DNA of 64,000 nucleotides from Laburnicola sp. R22_1 (GCA_014281115.1 JACONQ010000001.1:2232001-2296000); one strand, 5' to 3'; shown: positions 11,245 to 23,044, counted from the stretch's first letter. Program-made: numbers and translations. Notes: a model not told the origin generated them from the letters alone.

Positions 11245-14230
11245 ATGTCTCTTCCTACACGGCCTGCGCAGGGCAAATCCGAGCCAGTCGATGAATCTTC
11301 GCACCTCTCGCATCCCGCGCTCCAGCCCTCTGTCACCAACGTGCCCGTCACACCGGGCGGATGCCTGTCTGGCCTCTCTGCGTACACCGAACCCGAAGAT
11401 GCTAAGCAAGACACCGACCTCCCATTCGACCCCGACAAGGTCACACCAGGACCGTCCTGGAACGCCAACTCGTATTTCTCGTCAAAAGAGCACGACGACC
11501 GAGCCGGTTCGCCCACAGAGGCCGCAGCGGGCGCCAAGTCTGGGGAGGAGCTGCTGAAGAAGCTCAGCGGAGTGCAAGATCCGACGTTCAAGCAGGACCT
11601 CGCTGATGTCGACCCTCGTGCCGCGCATCCTGACCTGAATCTCAGCGGCCGTATCATCAGTGCAACCTTTGCTGTGCCTTACAACGTTGAGTACGCTCCA
11701 GGCCAGGACTGGGAATTGAAGCCTAGACGGGGAACCTCGGCGCTGTTCGATTCCTTCTCCTATCTGGCTTCCTCTTCTTCACCGTGGAACCACGCATTAG
11801 TAGGCTGGACAGGCGAAATTCGCAAAAAGCTCACTGAGCAGACAGCAGCTGATGCCGCTACGCAGCCGACGGGCAACAAGGCGTCTGCCCCCGTCCCTGT
11901 CGATGGCGCACCGCCTCCAGCTCCTCCCCAAGACTCTGGTCTGTGCATCGATAGTGAAGACCGCGAGCGTTTAGAGAGGCAGCTGGAGCGTGACCACGGA
12001 GGCAAGATTGTGCCTGTTTGGCTGCCTGATGAGTGGGACGAGAAGAACAACACAGCTATTTTGAAGGACCAGAGCCGATGGCGTAAGTATGCCGAACACG
12101 AACTGTACACCATGTGTCACTACAAGCAGAACGAGCCGGCAGATGGCAGAGCCTCTCGCAAAGCGTGGGCAGACTACTACCGTATGAACAGGCTCTATGC
12201 AGACCGAATTTTGGAGCTATACAAGCCCGGCGATATCATCATGGTCCACGACTTCTATCTATTCTTACTACCGAGTCTCCTCCGCCAACGCCTCCCCAAC
12301 GTTTATGTTGGGTTCTTCCTCCACGTGCCGTTTCCCAGTAGCGAGTTTTATCGATGTTTAAGCCGGAGGAAGGAGATTCTCGAAGGCGTTTTGGGAGCCA
12401 ACATGATCGGGTTCCAATCTTACAGCTATTCTCGACATTTTTCGTCATGCTGCACGCGTATACTCGGCTTCGATTCATCCTCCGCCGGTGTTGATGCATA
12501 TGGAGCCCATGTCGCTGTGGACGTTTTCCCCATTGGTATTAATGCCGCCACCACACAACGGCAAGCATTCGGCGATTCAGTCATCGAAGAGAAAATCAAG
12601 GGTATCAGAGATATGTATCCCGACAAAAAGATCGTTATTGGACGAGATAGGTTGGATGCTGCCCGCGGTGTGGCGCAAAAGCTGCAGGCATTCGAGATGT
12701 TTCTCGACAAGTATCCGGAGTGGCGCGAAAAGGTCGTTCTAGTGCAAGTCACAAGCCCAAGTAACATATACGCCGACAAGAACGCCGACGACGATGAGAA
12801 GATGGTCAACAAGCTTTCCGACCTCGTCGCTAGGATCAACGGCACTTATGGCTCGCTCAGCTTCACGCCAGTGAGACACTTTCCTCAATACCTCGAACGA
12901 GAAGAGTACTTTGCTTTGCTTCGACTTGCCGATGTTGGGTTGATTACCAGCGTACGCGATGGAATGAACACTACAAGTCTCGAATACGTCATCTGTCAAA
13001 AGGACAACTGCGGTCCCTTGATCCTTTCGGAGTTCTCTGGAACTGCTGGGTCCCTTAGTGGTGCAATCCACATCAACCCCTGGGACTTCAACGGCGTTGC
13101 GGATGCAATCAATGAAGCGTTGACAATGCCATCAGAACAGCGTAAAACCGACTTTGAGAAGCTATACAAGCACGTCGTTTCGAACAACGTCCAGGCTTGG
13201 ACTAACAACTTCCTAAAGAGACTCATGACCAACTTGTCCTCGTTCGACCAGTCGTTCGCGACGCCAGCTCTCGATAGGACCAAGCTCTTGTCCCAATATC
13301 GCGACTCTAAGAAGCGGCTCTTCATGTTCGACTATGATGGCACACTGACGCCTATTGTTAAAGACCCCCAGGCAGCAATTCCATCCGATCGTGTCATTCG
13401 TACGCTCAAGACCCTTGCGGCGGACCCAGCGAATAACGTTTGGATTATCAGTGGTAGAGATCAGGCCTTTCTGGACGAATGGATGGGGCACATTGTTGAG
13501 CTAGGTTTGAGTGCCGAACACGGCAGCTTCATGCGGCATCCACGAACTGAGGACTGGGTGAACCTCACCGATGAGACAGATATGAATTGGCAGTCTGAAG
13601 TTCTGGAAATCTTCCAGCACTACTCTGAGCGCACACAAGGTAAACAATTTGGCTATGGCGCTAGCCGGATGCTAAGCTAATTTTTTGAAGGTTCGTTTGT
13701 TGAACGTAAGAAAATCGCCCTCACCTGGCACTATCGGCGAGCCGACCCAGAGTACGGTGCCTTTCAAGCGAGGGAATGCCAGAAGCATCTCGAAAGCACT
13801 GTTGGGAAGAAGTATGACGTCGAAGTAATGACGGGCAAGGCCAATCTTGAAGTCCGCCCACGTTTCGTCAACAAGGGAGAAATCGCCAAGAGACTCGTCC
13901 TCGAATACGGCGATGAGCCTCCCGAGTTTGTCCTCTGTCTTGGTGACGACTTCACAGACGAAGGTGAGGTTGCATTTTCCCTCTGGCTTGACGGCTATGC
14001 TGATGTCTGTAGACATGTTCCGCTCGTTGCGTCAGACCAAACTGCCCGAAGACCACGTCTTTTCCGTCACGGTTGGCGCCAGCTCCAAGCAGACGTTGGC
14101 CAGCTGGCATCTGGTAGAACCGGCCGATGTCATATCCGTGGTCTCGTTGCTCAACGGCTCTGCAGATGCAGGCAACGTTGGCGCAGTTGCTGTAGTTGAG
14201 GGAGGCATGGTGCCTGAAGCAAGGATATAG
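11245..14230 (+). CDS. TPS2: Trehalose-6-phosphate phosphatase (TPS2/OrlA), GT20-HAD fusion
   Basis: Exons 11245-13639, 13691-13963 and 14013-14230 give 961 aa. The enzyme dephosphorylates trehalose-6-phosphate in the cytosolic trehalose synthase complex. Residues 1-130 are a low-complexity extension. A GT20 synthase-like domain follows (to about 660), then a HAD phosphatase domain with motif I DYDGTL (D696, D698) and the acidic motif GDDFTDE near residue 890, so the phosphatase site looks intact. In the GT20 part the usual DYIKG is DAARG and the LV before the conserved Glu is altered (DGMNTTSLEY), consistent with the loss of synthase activity known for Tps2. TPS3/TSL1-type regulatory subunits are the alternative, but the complete HAD motifs favour TPS2. 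Confidence 0.93.
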
Positions 14231-15245
14231 GAGTCATTGCATTTTCAGTTTGTCATGAGCGTACAGCATCTGGCTTGCCCGCTCGAAGCATCGGTCATGG
14301 CGTACGGGCGAGATAGAAGCACGAGCACAAGAGAACAGCGCAGGTCGAACAGGCTGCGAGGGTCGAAGGTGTGCGGCCCACATAATTCATAGATGGATCT
14401 AAAAATATGAGGGTTGACTTGTTGCATGACGGCCCGATGTTCTGACACTTGGTGTCGTCCACTGCCAGTTTTTGAATCACGTTGGCAGAGGTACGTACAC
14501 GTCTTCTAAATATACGGGCTTCGCATGACGGCGTTTCGTGATCTGCGCAGCCTCTTGCCGTGTTCATCCGCGGCTCTGCCTTTTTGGCTGGGCGACGCAC
14601 GACTTGTGAAGCACGGCTGTCCATGCGTCTGTCCATGCGTCTGTCCATGCGCGCCTAAGAACTCTGCTGCCGAGGGGCGGCAGGGGTGGGGCCTCAAACA
14701 GGCTAGCCTATCGAGGGTGCCTGACGCGGGAGAGCTGAAGTGGTGTGGTGTGTCGCGTTGGTGGAGAATTGGGAGAGAGAACGAGCCTGGGTGTGCTGAT
14801 GAGGCCCAGGGTGACGGCTGCCAGATGGCGTCTGCTGTCACCACTTGTCAGTCTCACGTGGGTCTGAATCGGAGGCAGGGCTGCAAGCGGGCAAGCGGCG
14901 ATTCCCAGCCACGAGCGCCGGAGCTACCCCTGCTACGTGCTCAAGCCTGATGCGTGCACGCTTCGTTATCCCGTCTTATCCCCCCAGTCCCCAGTCGCTC
15001 GCTCGCTCCTGCCCCTCGGATTTCTCCCATCCGCTTCACCACCACCCACACGCTCCGTCTCCCTCTTCTCGCCCTGTCAAATAGAGAGAGAGAGCACCGC
15101 GACGGCTTCTGCGTCAGCCCTGTATTTTTTCCGCCTCTCTGCAGAACACGCGGGCATATATCCGTCTTCAGCTCGCCCAGGCGTTTGCTTCTGCACATTG
15201 ACGCACACGCTCTTTTCGCACTATCTTTTGGCACTACAAGCCATC
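14231..15245. other. Intergenic region with a 12-bp x 3 tandem repeat
   Basis: About 1 kb without a supported gene. Three head-to-tail copies of CTGTCCATGCGT (the last ending GC) occupy 14617-14652. The final 250 bp before the next ATG are strongly C/T-rich, typical of a fungal promoter and 5' UTR. Confidence 0.45.
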
Positions 15246-15570
15246 ATGGGTTTCTTCGAAAAGCTTCAAGCTAGTGAGCCTCCACCGGCGTTGGCAAACC
15301 GCGCGCAGCCGCGAGCAGGGACGCCATGGCTAATGCGCACTAGGACTCGAGCTCTACCGTCTGGAACAGCGCTACACCCGCCGCGACAAGCGCACCACCT
15401 TCATTAGCGATGCTCGGTATGTGGACGGCGAATACATCAGCGCTTCCTCGCCAACTTCGACCAAGTCGCCTTCGACCAACTCTTCCTCGACAGCTGCCAG
15501 CCGCCGTCTGTCCAAGATACCGTCACTGCGCGTAAAAGAGTTGCGCCGCTCCGTCACTGGCCGCTCCTAA
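15246..15570 (+). CDS. Small basic protein of unknown function (84 aa)
   Basis: Exon 15246-15273 begins MGFFEKLQA; the intron 15274-15343 (GTGAGC...CTAATGCGCACTAG) joins to exon 15344-15570. The product is 84 aa: an N-terminal block rich in charged and aromatic residues (LELYRLEQRYTRRDKRTTF, then SDARYVDGEYI), followed by a Ser/Thr-rich and basic tail ending VTGRS. There is no signal peptide or membrane segment. I believe similar short proteins with the RYTRR block occur in other Pezizomycotina, but that is memory and not a search. The splice joins two frames cleanly and the ATG is preceded by GCCATC, both supporting a real gene. Function unknown. Confidence 0.7.
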
Positions 15571-16595
15571 ACGATTCCCGCCATTGTTTTGCCAAAGAGA
15601 AAACGACTGGGAAGATTGCCGCTCGTGGGGATGGCGTCGAAGCGCGGGCACTGGAGCAAGGCGTTGCTATCGAGGACGGACGTGCCAATGAGGGAGGTTT
15701 AGCGGGTTACACCAACGATATACAGCACACAGCTGGTACGACTATGCCACATGCACTGTGAGACATGGCGAGTTCTGGGGGGCACGCAGCGCACGCCATG
15801 GACGAAGAGAACGGGCCTGACCCGACTCGAACAACGACTTTACGAACCCACAAAAGGCATCACTTTTCCTGTCACGGTTAAGCATGTTCAGCATTGTTCT
15901 GTTCTGTTCTTAACTTCTTTAGTCTTCTACGACTATCAACTTGTATTCTTTCACACCAATACCCTTTTCTTGTGTCATAGTTTGCGGGTGGGAAAACACT
16001 CGTAGCTTCGTTTGGGGCGGACTCATCTGGGTTGTGTTTCTGGACCTAAACACTTCGCTCTGCTTGTCTGCAAAGCTAGATAACAAATATAACAGTAAAT
16101 ACTGTCTCTGCAAGTGTTCATCGGATGCTTGTCGCTAGATGTACCGCTTGTTACATATGTACGCATTGAGACACAGTCTAGGTAACGCATGGGACAAGGA
16201 AATTGTGACCTCATGTTGTACGCATCTCAGGGACTGTTCAGGGCACTTTCCTTAAAGCTTCTTTGACAGCATCGCTCGTGCCCTTTTCCCTACTGCTCCA
16301 GGTGCGCCTGCAAACTTGCTTCGACGTGGTAGCTTCCCGTAGCTCCTCTCTATTGCCTGGAATGCAAACAAACAACCACGCTGAACTACATCATCACCCT
16401 CCTCGAGCACCAACACAGTTATTGTTTGTTCATCTTTCATCTCCCCATTCACCTTTGCATCTTTATTAGTTCAGCATACCAGCGGTCGACATTCATACGC
16501 ACACAGTGCTCATAAGAGATCGAGATCGTAGCTCTACATTCCGTGAACGAGGCAATCTTTACCTCGTTGCGCACGCACATACTTGACGTCTGTGT
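15571..16595. other. Intergenic region
   Basis: About 1 kb containing the 3' UTR of the small gene and A/T-richer DNA around 15.9-16.2 kb. No coding region, RNA gene or repeat is supported. Confidence 0.4.
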
Positions 16596-16829
16596 ATGTC
16601 AAGTGGCGGAGGAGCAGGTGGTGGTGCCGGCTCTGGATCAGCCGGTACTGGTTGTGCTGATTGCGGACCTGCTGGTGCTGGAGGTGCTGGCGGTGCATCG
16701 ACGTCAACTACTCGTCGAGATCCCGAAGCTTGGAACCGCCGTAAGCAGAAGATCAAACACTCAGCGTCCAAGGTCAAGCACAAGGTCAAACTCGGCTTGG
16801 TCAAGATTCGACTGAGCCACAGCCTCTGA
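16596..16829 (+). CDS. Doubtful small Gly/Lys-rich ORF (77 aa)
   Basis: A 77-codon frame has a Gly/Ala/Ser-rich first half (MSSGGGAGGGAGSG) and a basic second half (RNRRKQK-like, KVKHKVKLGLVKIRL). The compositional change at mid-length and the amphipathic Lys-rich end look more protein-like than chance, but there are no homology anchors, the Gly run can arise from a GGN repeat, and the upstream context is not distinctive. It may be a small gene or nothing. Confidence 0.25.
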   Translation: MSSGGGAGGGAGSGSAGTGCADCGPAGAGGAGGASTSTTRRDPEAWNRRKQKIKHSASKVKHKVKLGLVKIRLSHSL

Positions 16830-17251
16830 ATACAGCTTCGGCCAGAAACCAATCGGACCGGATGTCGGGCAGACGAGCTAGCAGACGCACGTCGACGGCG
16901 TGTTCATACGTGGAGCCAGACTTCAGTCGCTGGCCGGGCACGCACGTCGTTCCTGGGACTTTTGTGCCTGCGGCAAGCCAGCAGAAAAGGGTTGGCGAAC
17001 AGGAAGCCTGGGAGCGGTACAGGGACAGGTTCAGAAGGCTGTGGGCCCTCATCTGCAGCCATCGAAGACGCCACCAGTAGGTGGTAAGGCGGCCGACTGT
17101 CAGGAACTTGACGACTTGGGTGGTGTTGCAGGTGCATTACAAGTACAGCGGCAGCTGGACGTCGGGACTGATTTCGGAGGGTTCCGAACGCGCTCGGACG
17201 ACACAGGCCAAGTTCGATCTCGTGGTGCCTGCAGCTGACAAGCTCTATACA

Positions 17252-19245
17252 ATGCTCAGCAACACCCGCGCAGCTGTCGCTGGGTTGCAGAAACGCCATT
17301 ACGTATGTCAATCATGCTTGCGCCGCTTGAAACCCCTGCCACTGGGCCGGGCACCAGTGTCCACGGCGACCTTCTACCGGGCTATACAGACAGCTAGCCA
17401 ACCGCCAGCGAATGGTGATGCGCCCTACCGAAAGGTGCTGAAAGAGGCGGCAAAGAAGAAAAAGCAAGACGATCGTGCAGCATCAGGATCGCTCCGGAAG
17501 TCATCCAAGGCGACCGATGCTCGACTAGAGAAATGGGAGCTGACGGTTGGTATTGAGATCCATGCCGAACTGAATACCGCCAAGAAGCTCTTCTCCGGCG
17601 CTGCAACGTCTAGCAACGAGGCACCCAATTCCCATGTAGCATTGTTCGATACAGCTTTTCCCGGAGCCCAACCTCACTTCCAGAAGGAGACGCTTGTACC
17701 GGCCCTGCGCGCCGCGCTGGCCCTGAACTGCCATGTTCAGCACAGGAGCAGCTTCGACAGGAAACACTACTTCTACCAAGACCAGCCTGCGGGCTATCAG
17801 ATTACACAGTATTATGGTGAGCTTTGGCAGCTTCGTGTATGCCGCTTGGTGTCTAATGTGTCGTTACAGAACCTTTTGCTGTAAATGGACATATCACCCT
17901 CTATCCTCACGACTTCCCCGCCGGCGTCTGTCCTGAAGATGGGCCTGTTACGATTGGCGTCAAGCAGGTTCAAATGGAGCAGGATACTGCCAAAACCGTC
18001 CAGCAGCCACCCTCAACCCACCTCCTCGATTTCAACCGCGTCTCGCACCCTCTTATCGAAATCATTACACTGCCGCAACTCCACCACCCTACCACTGCGG
18101 CGGTACTCGTGCGAAAAATACAGACGATACTGAAGGCAGTGAATGCTGTCACGGCGGGCATGGAGATGGGCGGCCTGCGCGCCGACGTTAACGTTTCCGT
18201 CAAGGAAAGGAATGGGCCGTCGACGAACAATACTCATTCTTATTCTGGTGTTGGCGGGCTTGGACAGCAGACGGAAATAAAAAACCTGTCGAGTGTCAAA
18301 GGAATCGAAGATGCCATTGTTGCAGAACGCGACCGACAAATTGATCTGATCGAGAACGGCGGCGTCGTAGAAGGCGAAACCCGCGGGTGGACGTTGGGCA
18401 GCAAGACCACGAAGCGACTACGAGGCAAAGAAGGCGAGATCGACTATCGTTATATGCCGGATCCAGACATCGCTCCGGTGTTCGTTGGGAAGGTATGGGA
18501 TGTGCTTCCACCATTCGTCGTCGTGCTTATATGTATAGGATCTCATCGGCCACCTGCATAACACACTGCCCATCTTGTCGGATGAGACGGTAAGCACTTT
18601 AGTCGACAGCAGTACCTACGGCCTTACACCCAAGGACGCCAGCACGCTCCTCCTCCTAGATGATGGCGATCGGCTGGACTACTATTTTGATGTTGTTGAA
18701 CATCTACGGGCCATCTTTTCTGAAAAGCCAGAAGTTGTAGCTCTACTGGGCAAAGTTGCCGGGAACTGGTGAGTTTCGTCTCTGGACCTGGCATGCGGTC
18801 CGCGTTAACGTTGTTGGTATCTAGGGTCCTCATGGAGCTTGGAGGCCTTTTCAAGAACGACGAGTGGTCCGCAACCCGAGTTAGCGCCGACCAGCTTGCC
18901 TCAATCGTTGCCCACCTACTGCGCAAGCAGATTACAGGCTCGACTGCAAAACGGCTTCTCGCTATCAAATATGACGGCGACGTCCGTTCTGTGGAGCAAA
19001 TAATTGCAGACGAGCATCTGCTCCTGCGCCCTCTCGCACGCGAAGCGTACTTGGCTCTTGCGCAACAACTCTTGGATGAGAAATCAGCCATGGCGAGAGA
19101 TATTGTGGAAAAGCAACATCACAAAAAGATCAAATGGTTCGTTGGGCAGATGATGGCGCGAAGTGCCGAGGGGACGGTAGAGCCTGCTACCGCCGAAGCC
19201 GTGCTGAGAGAAATGTTGCACCTGCCTCCTGTGGAGCAAAACTGA
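17252..19245 (+). CDS. PET112: Glutamyl-tRNA(Gln) amidotransferase subunit B, mitochondrial (GatB/PET112)
   Basis: Exons 17252-17816, 17870-18492, 18539-18768 and 18825-19245 give 612 aa. With GatA/HER2 and GatF-type partners it converts Glu-tRNA(Gln) to Gln-tRNA(Gln) in mitochondria. The N-terminal 90 residues are basic (presequence plus a Lys-rich linker). The body starts at [13 protein letters not shown]. Core motifs include [20 protein letters not shown] (joined across intron 1) and the GatB signature [13 protein letters not shown], where many homologues have NRSGVPL. A helical GatB/YqeY-like tail domain covers the last 150 residues ([18 protein letters not shown]). It is longer than yeast Pet112 (541 aa), mainly in the N-terminal linker. 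The start at 17252 was chosen because it begins the presequence. Confidence 0.95.
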
Positions 19246-19518
19246 ACAGCTGAACACCTAGAGTCTAATGGAAGTTGATTTTGCTGCCTGTTTGCGGTCT
19301 TACCGTGGTAACGCGTGTTTGCAGACAGGGACCGAGCCGAATCCGTTCCGAAGCTGTTCACTTGACCCTGACGACAACCAAAGGTCGGGACCATTTGGCG
19401 TGTACCATGGTTGCGATTTGCGCACGCTCCATCTTTGACTTTTATATTTGTACTTGTCTTCCTTTCCACCTTTCTGCTACATCTCAACACCACTCTGCAT
19501 TCCCTTACCTTTGTGCCC

Positions 19519-20826
19519 ATGTCGGACTCTGCCTGTACCGCAAGACCCCGATCGACTGGTAGGAAATCGACCGGTAAAAGGAAAACCGTGCAGCGCGAAA
19601 TACGCCAATTGCTCTCCTCGAGTAAACCAAAGACGCTCTGCGTCCAACGACGATATCGACTCTGTCTGCACTCCCGACGCAGTGCCAAGGCTATGAACAA
19701 AGATTACACCGAGTGCAAAGCAGTCTTGTACGCCATGTTGCAGAACGGGGGGTTTATCCAGGAGCGACCCGAGCCTGTGGTGTTGGTTAACCGGAGGCAG
19801 AGGCCGAGTTGGAAGGTTTATTCGGTGCGCTCGGCGATGAAGAGGAGGGAGTGGCTTGAGGATGCGGAGAAGAGGATGGGGTTGGTGGGTGGTGGTAAGA
19901 AGAGGGGGAAATCGATGGGTTGGATTGTGGAGTTGAAGCAGAGGGTGCAGGTGGCTGCGTCGAGGCCGGTGCAACGGTTGGTTGGAGATGGGAAGCTGGA
20001 TGTCAAGAAAGATGGCAAAGAGGATTCCAAGAAGGATGGCAAGAAGGATGGGAAGCTGGATGGCAAGCAGGCTCCCAAACAGGCTACCACGCTGGCCACC
20101 AAGCTGGCCACCAAGCTGGCTACCAAGCAGGATACCAAGAAGGATATCAAGCAGCCCACTAAGCTGGCTATCAAGCAGGATACCAAGAAGAATATCAAGC
20201 AGGATACCAAGCAGGATACCAAGAAGAATATCAAGCAGGATACCAAGCGGGCTACCACGCGTGAGGGAATGGTCCAGAGCAGTCAGTCATTTTCGTGCAG
20301 CTTGCCCAACAATGGACAACAACAACAACAGGCGCGTGAAAACAAGGCGCAGGAAGACGAAAAGTTCAGCAACGCTCCCTTGCGTCCCGATCCGTCGCCC
20401 GGGCGCAGCCGCTTGTCACAAGTACCACGGATCCTAGCTTCGAGAATTCCGGTACGTAGTAAACGTCTTGTCCCCTCTGTCGACATAGCTACTACCACGG
20501 CGGCTCCGGGCCCATCGTCTGAGGGTGCATGGTACAAGAAGGTCGGACATCTCCATTTCTCAAGACGGCTAGCACCGGGCAAAAGCGACAAGTATGCACT
20601 GCCTATTGAGATGGTGCCCCTACAGCAGCTGAATGGGGAGACGGGAGAGAAGATTCAGTCAGCGGATGCACTGGACAAGATGAAGGGGCGTGAGAGCAGC
20701 ACAAAGAAGAAGTCGCGGTCGAAAAGCACGACGAGCGGCCTGCCGGCGGAGATCACTGCGGGATCTTTTGCGAACGAGACTGCTAAGATGTATAAGGGGA
20801 AGGGGAAGGAGAGAGCTGTGGAGTGA
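19519..20826 (+). CDS. Lysine-rich tandem-repeat protein of unknown function (435 aa)
   Basis: A single-exon frame starts at CCCATGTCG (19519). An in-frame ATG at 19411 would add a hydrophobic 36-residue lead whose DNA is C/T-rich leader-like, so I prefer 19519. Residues 1-160 are basic and globular-looking (NKDYTECKAVLYAMLQNGG, then WKVYSVRSAMKRREWL). Residues of about 160-250 form Lys-led tetrapeptide repeats such as KLAT, KQDT, KKNI and KQDTKQDT, encoded by a 12-bp-period minisatellite at 20002-20262. The C-terminal third is Ser/Lys-rich with WYKKVGHLHFSRRLAPG. There is no signal peptide or transmembrane segment in the short form. High charge suggests a nuclear or nucleic-acid-associated protein, but that is only inference. 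Confidence 0.65.
   Translation: MSDSACTARPRSTGRKSTGKRKTVQREIRQLLSSSKPKTLCVQRRYRLCLHSRRSAKAMNKDYTECKAVLYAMLQNGGFIQERPEPVVLVNRRQRPSWKVYSVRSAMKRREWLEDAEKRMGLVGGGKKRGKSMGWIVELKQRVQVAASRPVQRLVGDGKLDVKKDGKEDSKKDGKKDGKLDGKQAPKQATTLATKLATKLATKQDTKKDIKQPTKLAIKQDTKKNIKQDTKQDTKKNIKQDTKRATTREGMVQSSQSFSCSLPNNGQQQQQARENKAQEDEKFSNAPLRPDPSPGRSRLSQVPRILASRIPVRSKRLVPSVDIATTTAAPGPSSEGAWYKKVGHLHFSRRLAPGKSDKYALPIEMVPLQQLNGETGEKIQSADALDKMKGRESSTKKKSRSKSTTSGLPAEITAGSFANETAKMYKGKGKERAVE
20002..20262 (+). repeat. Coding minisatellite, 12-bp period
   Basis: Tandem degenerate units such as AAGCTGGCTACC, AAGCAGGATACC and AAGAAGAATATC. All units keep the frame and begin with AAG (Lys), so copy number can vary in steps of four residues without a frameshift. 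Confidence 0.85.
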
Positions 20827-22004
20827 GGCTGGGATGAGGTTACTGTGTGTTTTGGCGGGTGCTTTGGGGGTGGGATTTGATGAGTCTGGTTTATTCTTAT
20901 TCTGTGTCTTGTGTTTTGGGTAGAGAGTGGATTGAAAGGTTTGGTCTGTGGCTCAAATGGAGTTTAGAGAAGTGGTTGAAATTGTTCTAGGTTGGTTAGA
21001 AAGTTGTGTACTTTGTGCTACCCCGGGATAGGTGATGCGAAGTCGAAATTGTACTTGAACTTTTGTCCAGCAGCTATAGCTATCAATTTCAACTTCAAAT
21101 TATCTATCAACTTCAACTTCAACTCCAGCAATCAACTTCAACTCCAACTTCAACTATCTTCTTCAACTGTCTACTTCAACTGTCTACTTCAACTTTAATT
21201 TCATCTTAAACTAACAATTCCAATTTCAACTCTAACCCAATTATCAATTCCAAGTGTTTCTAGGTGTAATACTCTAGTTACTACCAACTGCAACTTGAAC
21301 TATCAACTTTCACTTCAATATCAACCTCAACCTCAACCTCAACTCTCTACCAGAAACAATGCATTCAAATCCTCAACCAGAACATTTAACTTCTCTAATT
21401 AGCCGCAAGTCTAAAGTTCAGCGACTGTATAGTGGACCGCGACTAGAAATGTGTGTAGTGGGCGCTCAAACATCGATATTACAACTGGTGATGCGGTGCA
21501 TTCGACCCGATGGCAAGTGTATCCACACCTAGGGGAGATTCTACAAGGCATCCAAGGTGTCGGTGACAAGTGTTGCACCCTTGCTCATATTATCCTCTAT
21601 GGACTCCAGCCAAAAGGTCTCAGAAGGCGTGCGAAGCAACAACACCACTCGGTATGTTGAGCAGTAGCCTGCAAGGCCAGTATCACGGCACGGCGCAACA
21701 TCAACATCACAGCTACTACTATCACGGGTGCAAACTTCTGCAGTGTCACTGCAGGAGCAACGAACCCACGCAATGCTCGAGAGCATCTGCCCATGAAGGG
21801 GCATTGGGCAGGAAACGGTTTGTTCAGGAATGTATGTTCAATTTCTATGAATCGAAATCATTCCTCAGCCACCACGCTGCAAGAGCCTTGTGCGCCAGCA
21901 GGCAGCAACAAGCCCTAAGCCCATAGTCATTCAGACTTTTATCCATGTCCGACCGTATGCACCGGGCCCCAAGTGTGTATCATATCCATAAGCCGTAGAC
22001 TCGT
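20827..22004. other. Intergenic region containing a degenerate TTCAAC repeat
   Basis: About 1.2 kb between genes. From about 21080 to 21350 the plus strand is dominated by CAACTT/TTCAAC-type hexamers with drift (CAACTTCAACTTCAACTCC, then CAACCTCAACCTCAACC). It does not resemble the TTAGGG telomere repeat. No gene is supported in the remainder. Confidence 0.6.
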
Positions 22005-22730
22005 TCAAGCGACAAGCTGGACAACGCCGCCAGCCTCCTTGATCTTCTTCTCGGCCTCCTTCGAGACATAGCGCGCGCGGACGATAATGGGGACTTCGGG
22101 AAGACGGCCCTTGCCGAGGACCTTGGAGTAACCGAGAGAGAGCAGGTCGAGAACGGGCGCCTTGTCGGACTTCTTGGCGAGGTATTCGTCGCGCTTCTCG
22201 GCGGGAACGAGCGACCAGAGCTTGTCTAGGTTGACGACGGGCTTCCAGAATTTCTGCTGAGTCTTGTGGCTGTAACATAGGTAAGTGCACGTCCTATGAT
22301 CGGGGGGAGAGTGAAGGGTGCTCACAAATAACGCATTCCCACTTTTCCGAAGTAACCGGGATGATACTTGTCGATGTTGGTCCTGTGGTGGTGCTACAGC
22401 AAGATTAACGTTAGCCCGAATGTCTTGTCAATTTTGTCGACGATTATGACCGTACCTGACCACCAGCCATACCGCGACCACTATAATCCAAGTCAGTAAC
22501 TGAAAAATCGGCAGAGCTGTTGTATAGCTTACCCGGGATGTTTTCTGTGCTTCCCAACACGGCCGTGTCCTGCCGACACATGGCTGTCTGGGATTAGAAT
22601 ACAATCTCGCAGTCAGTTGGCCAGCTGGACTGGCACTCACCCACGATGCTTTCGCGTGTTCGACAACCCTGATGTCATGTTAGAGTCTGTCACAGTCGTA
22701 GCAATGGCAACAAAACATACTGGTAGGCAT
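22005..22730 (-). CDS. RPL28: 60S ribosomal protein uL15 (L27a/RPL28)
   Basis: Six exons on the minus strand, 22730-22721, 22668-22641, 22583-22533, 22480-22456, 22393-22326 and 22269-22005, give 148 aa. The first exon encodes only ATG CCT ACC A. uL15 is a structural protein of the large cytosolic subunit near the exit-tunnel side. The sequence is unmistakable: MPTRLSNTRKHRGHVSAGHG, then GGRGMAGGQHHHR, HPGYFGKVGMRYF, FWKPVVNLDKLWSLVP. Five introns of 52-62 bp in a 447-bp coding sequence is a high density, usual for ribosomal protein genes in this lineage. It is head-to-tail with SEC24, whose 3' end lies only about 310 bp upstream of its start. Confidence 0.97.
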
Positions 22731-23044
22731 TTTGGGCGACTGGGAGGTAAGTTGTCGTTGGTGTTGGGTCTGCGCTTCAAATTATGAGAGTTTGGTGGGC
22801 GCGAAGCTGAGCCGAGCCCCGGGCCGATGATTTCTCCGTATACTAAGCGTTGCAAACTAATACTCTTTAGCTCTTAGTGCAATACCCAATGTGATTGAGA
22901 ATGACAATATGGAATGGGTCGACTCGAACAAGGCATAAAGATGTGTTTGAAAATGGATCCGCGACTTATATCTCTACTCAGGCCTGCTACATCTCCGAAG
23001 TGAACCGCTATACAATACAAGTGAACCCTAAAATGACTCATCCC
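22731..23044. other. Promoter of RPL28 and 3' UTR of SEC24
   Basis: About 314 bp between the SEC24 stop and the RPL28 start, both on the minus strand. It holds the short RPL28 promoter; I see no other element that stands out. Confidence 0.45.

Noticed and set aside
16862..17080. 72-codon frame after the Gly-rich ORF
   Set aside because: Overlapped by equally long frames on the other strand, with no domain or splice support; it lies in the promoter region of the GatB gene.
19818..20258. Antisense hydrophobic ORF opposite the Lys-rich repeat
   Set aside because: AAG/ACC-type repeats read backwards give Leu/Val/Cys runs automatically; it is a shadow of the repeat.
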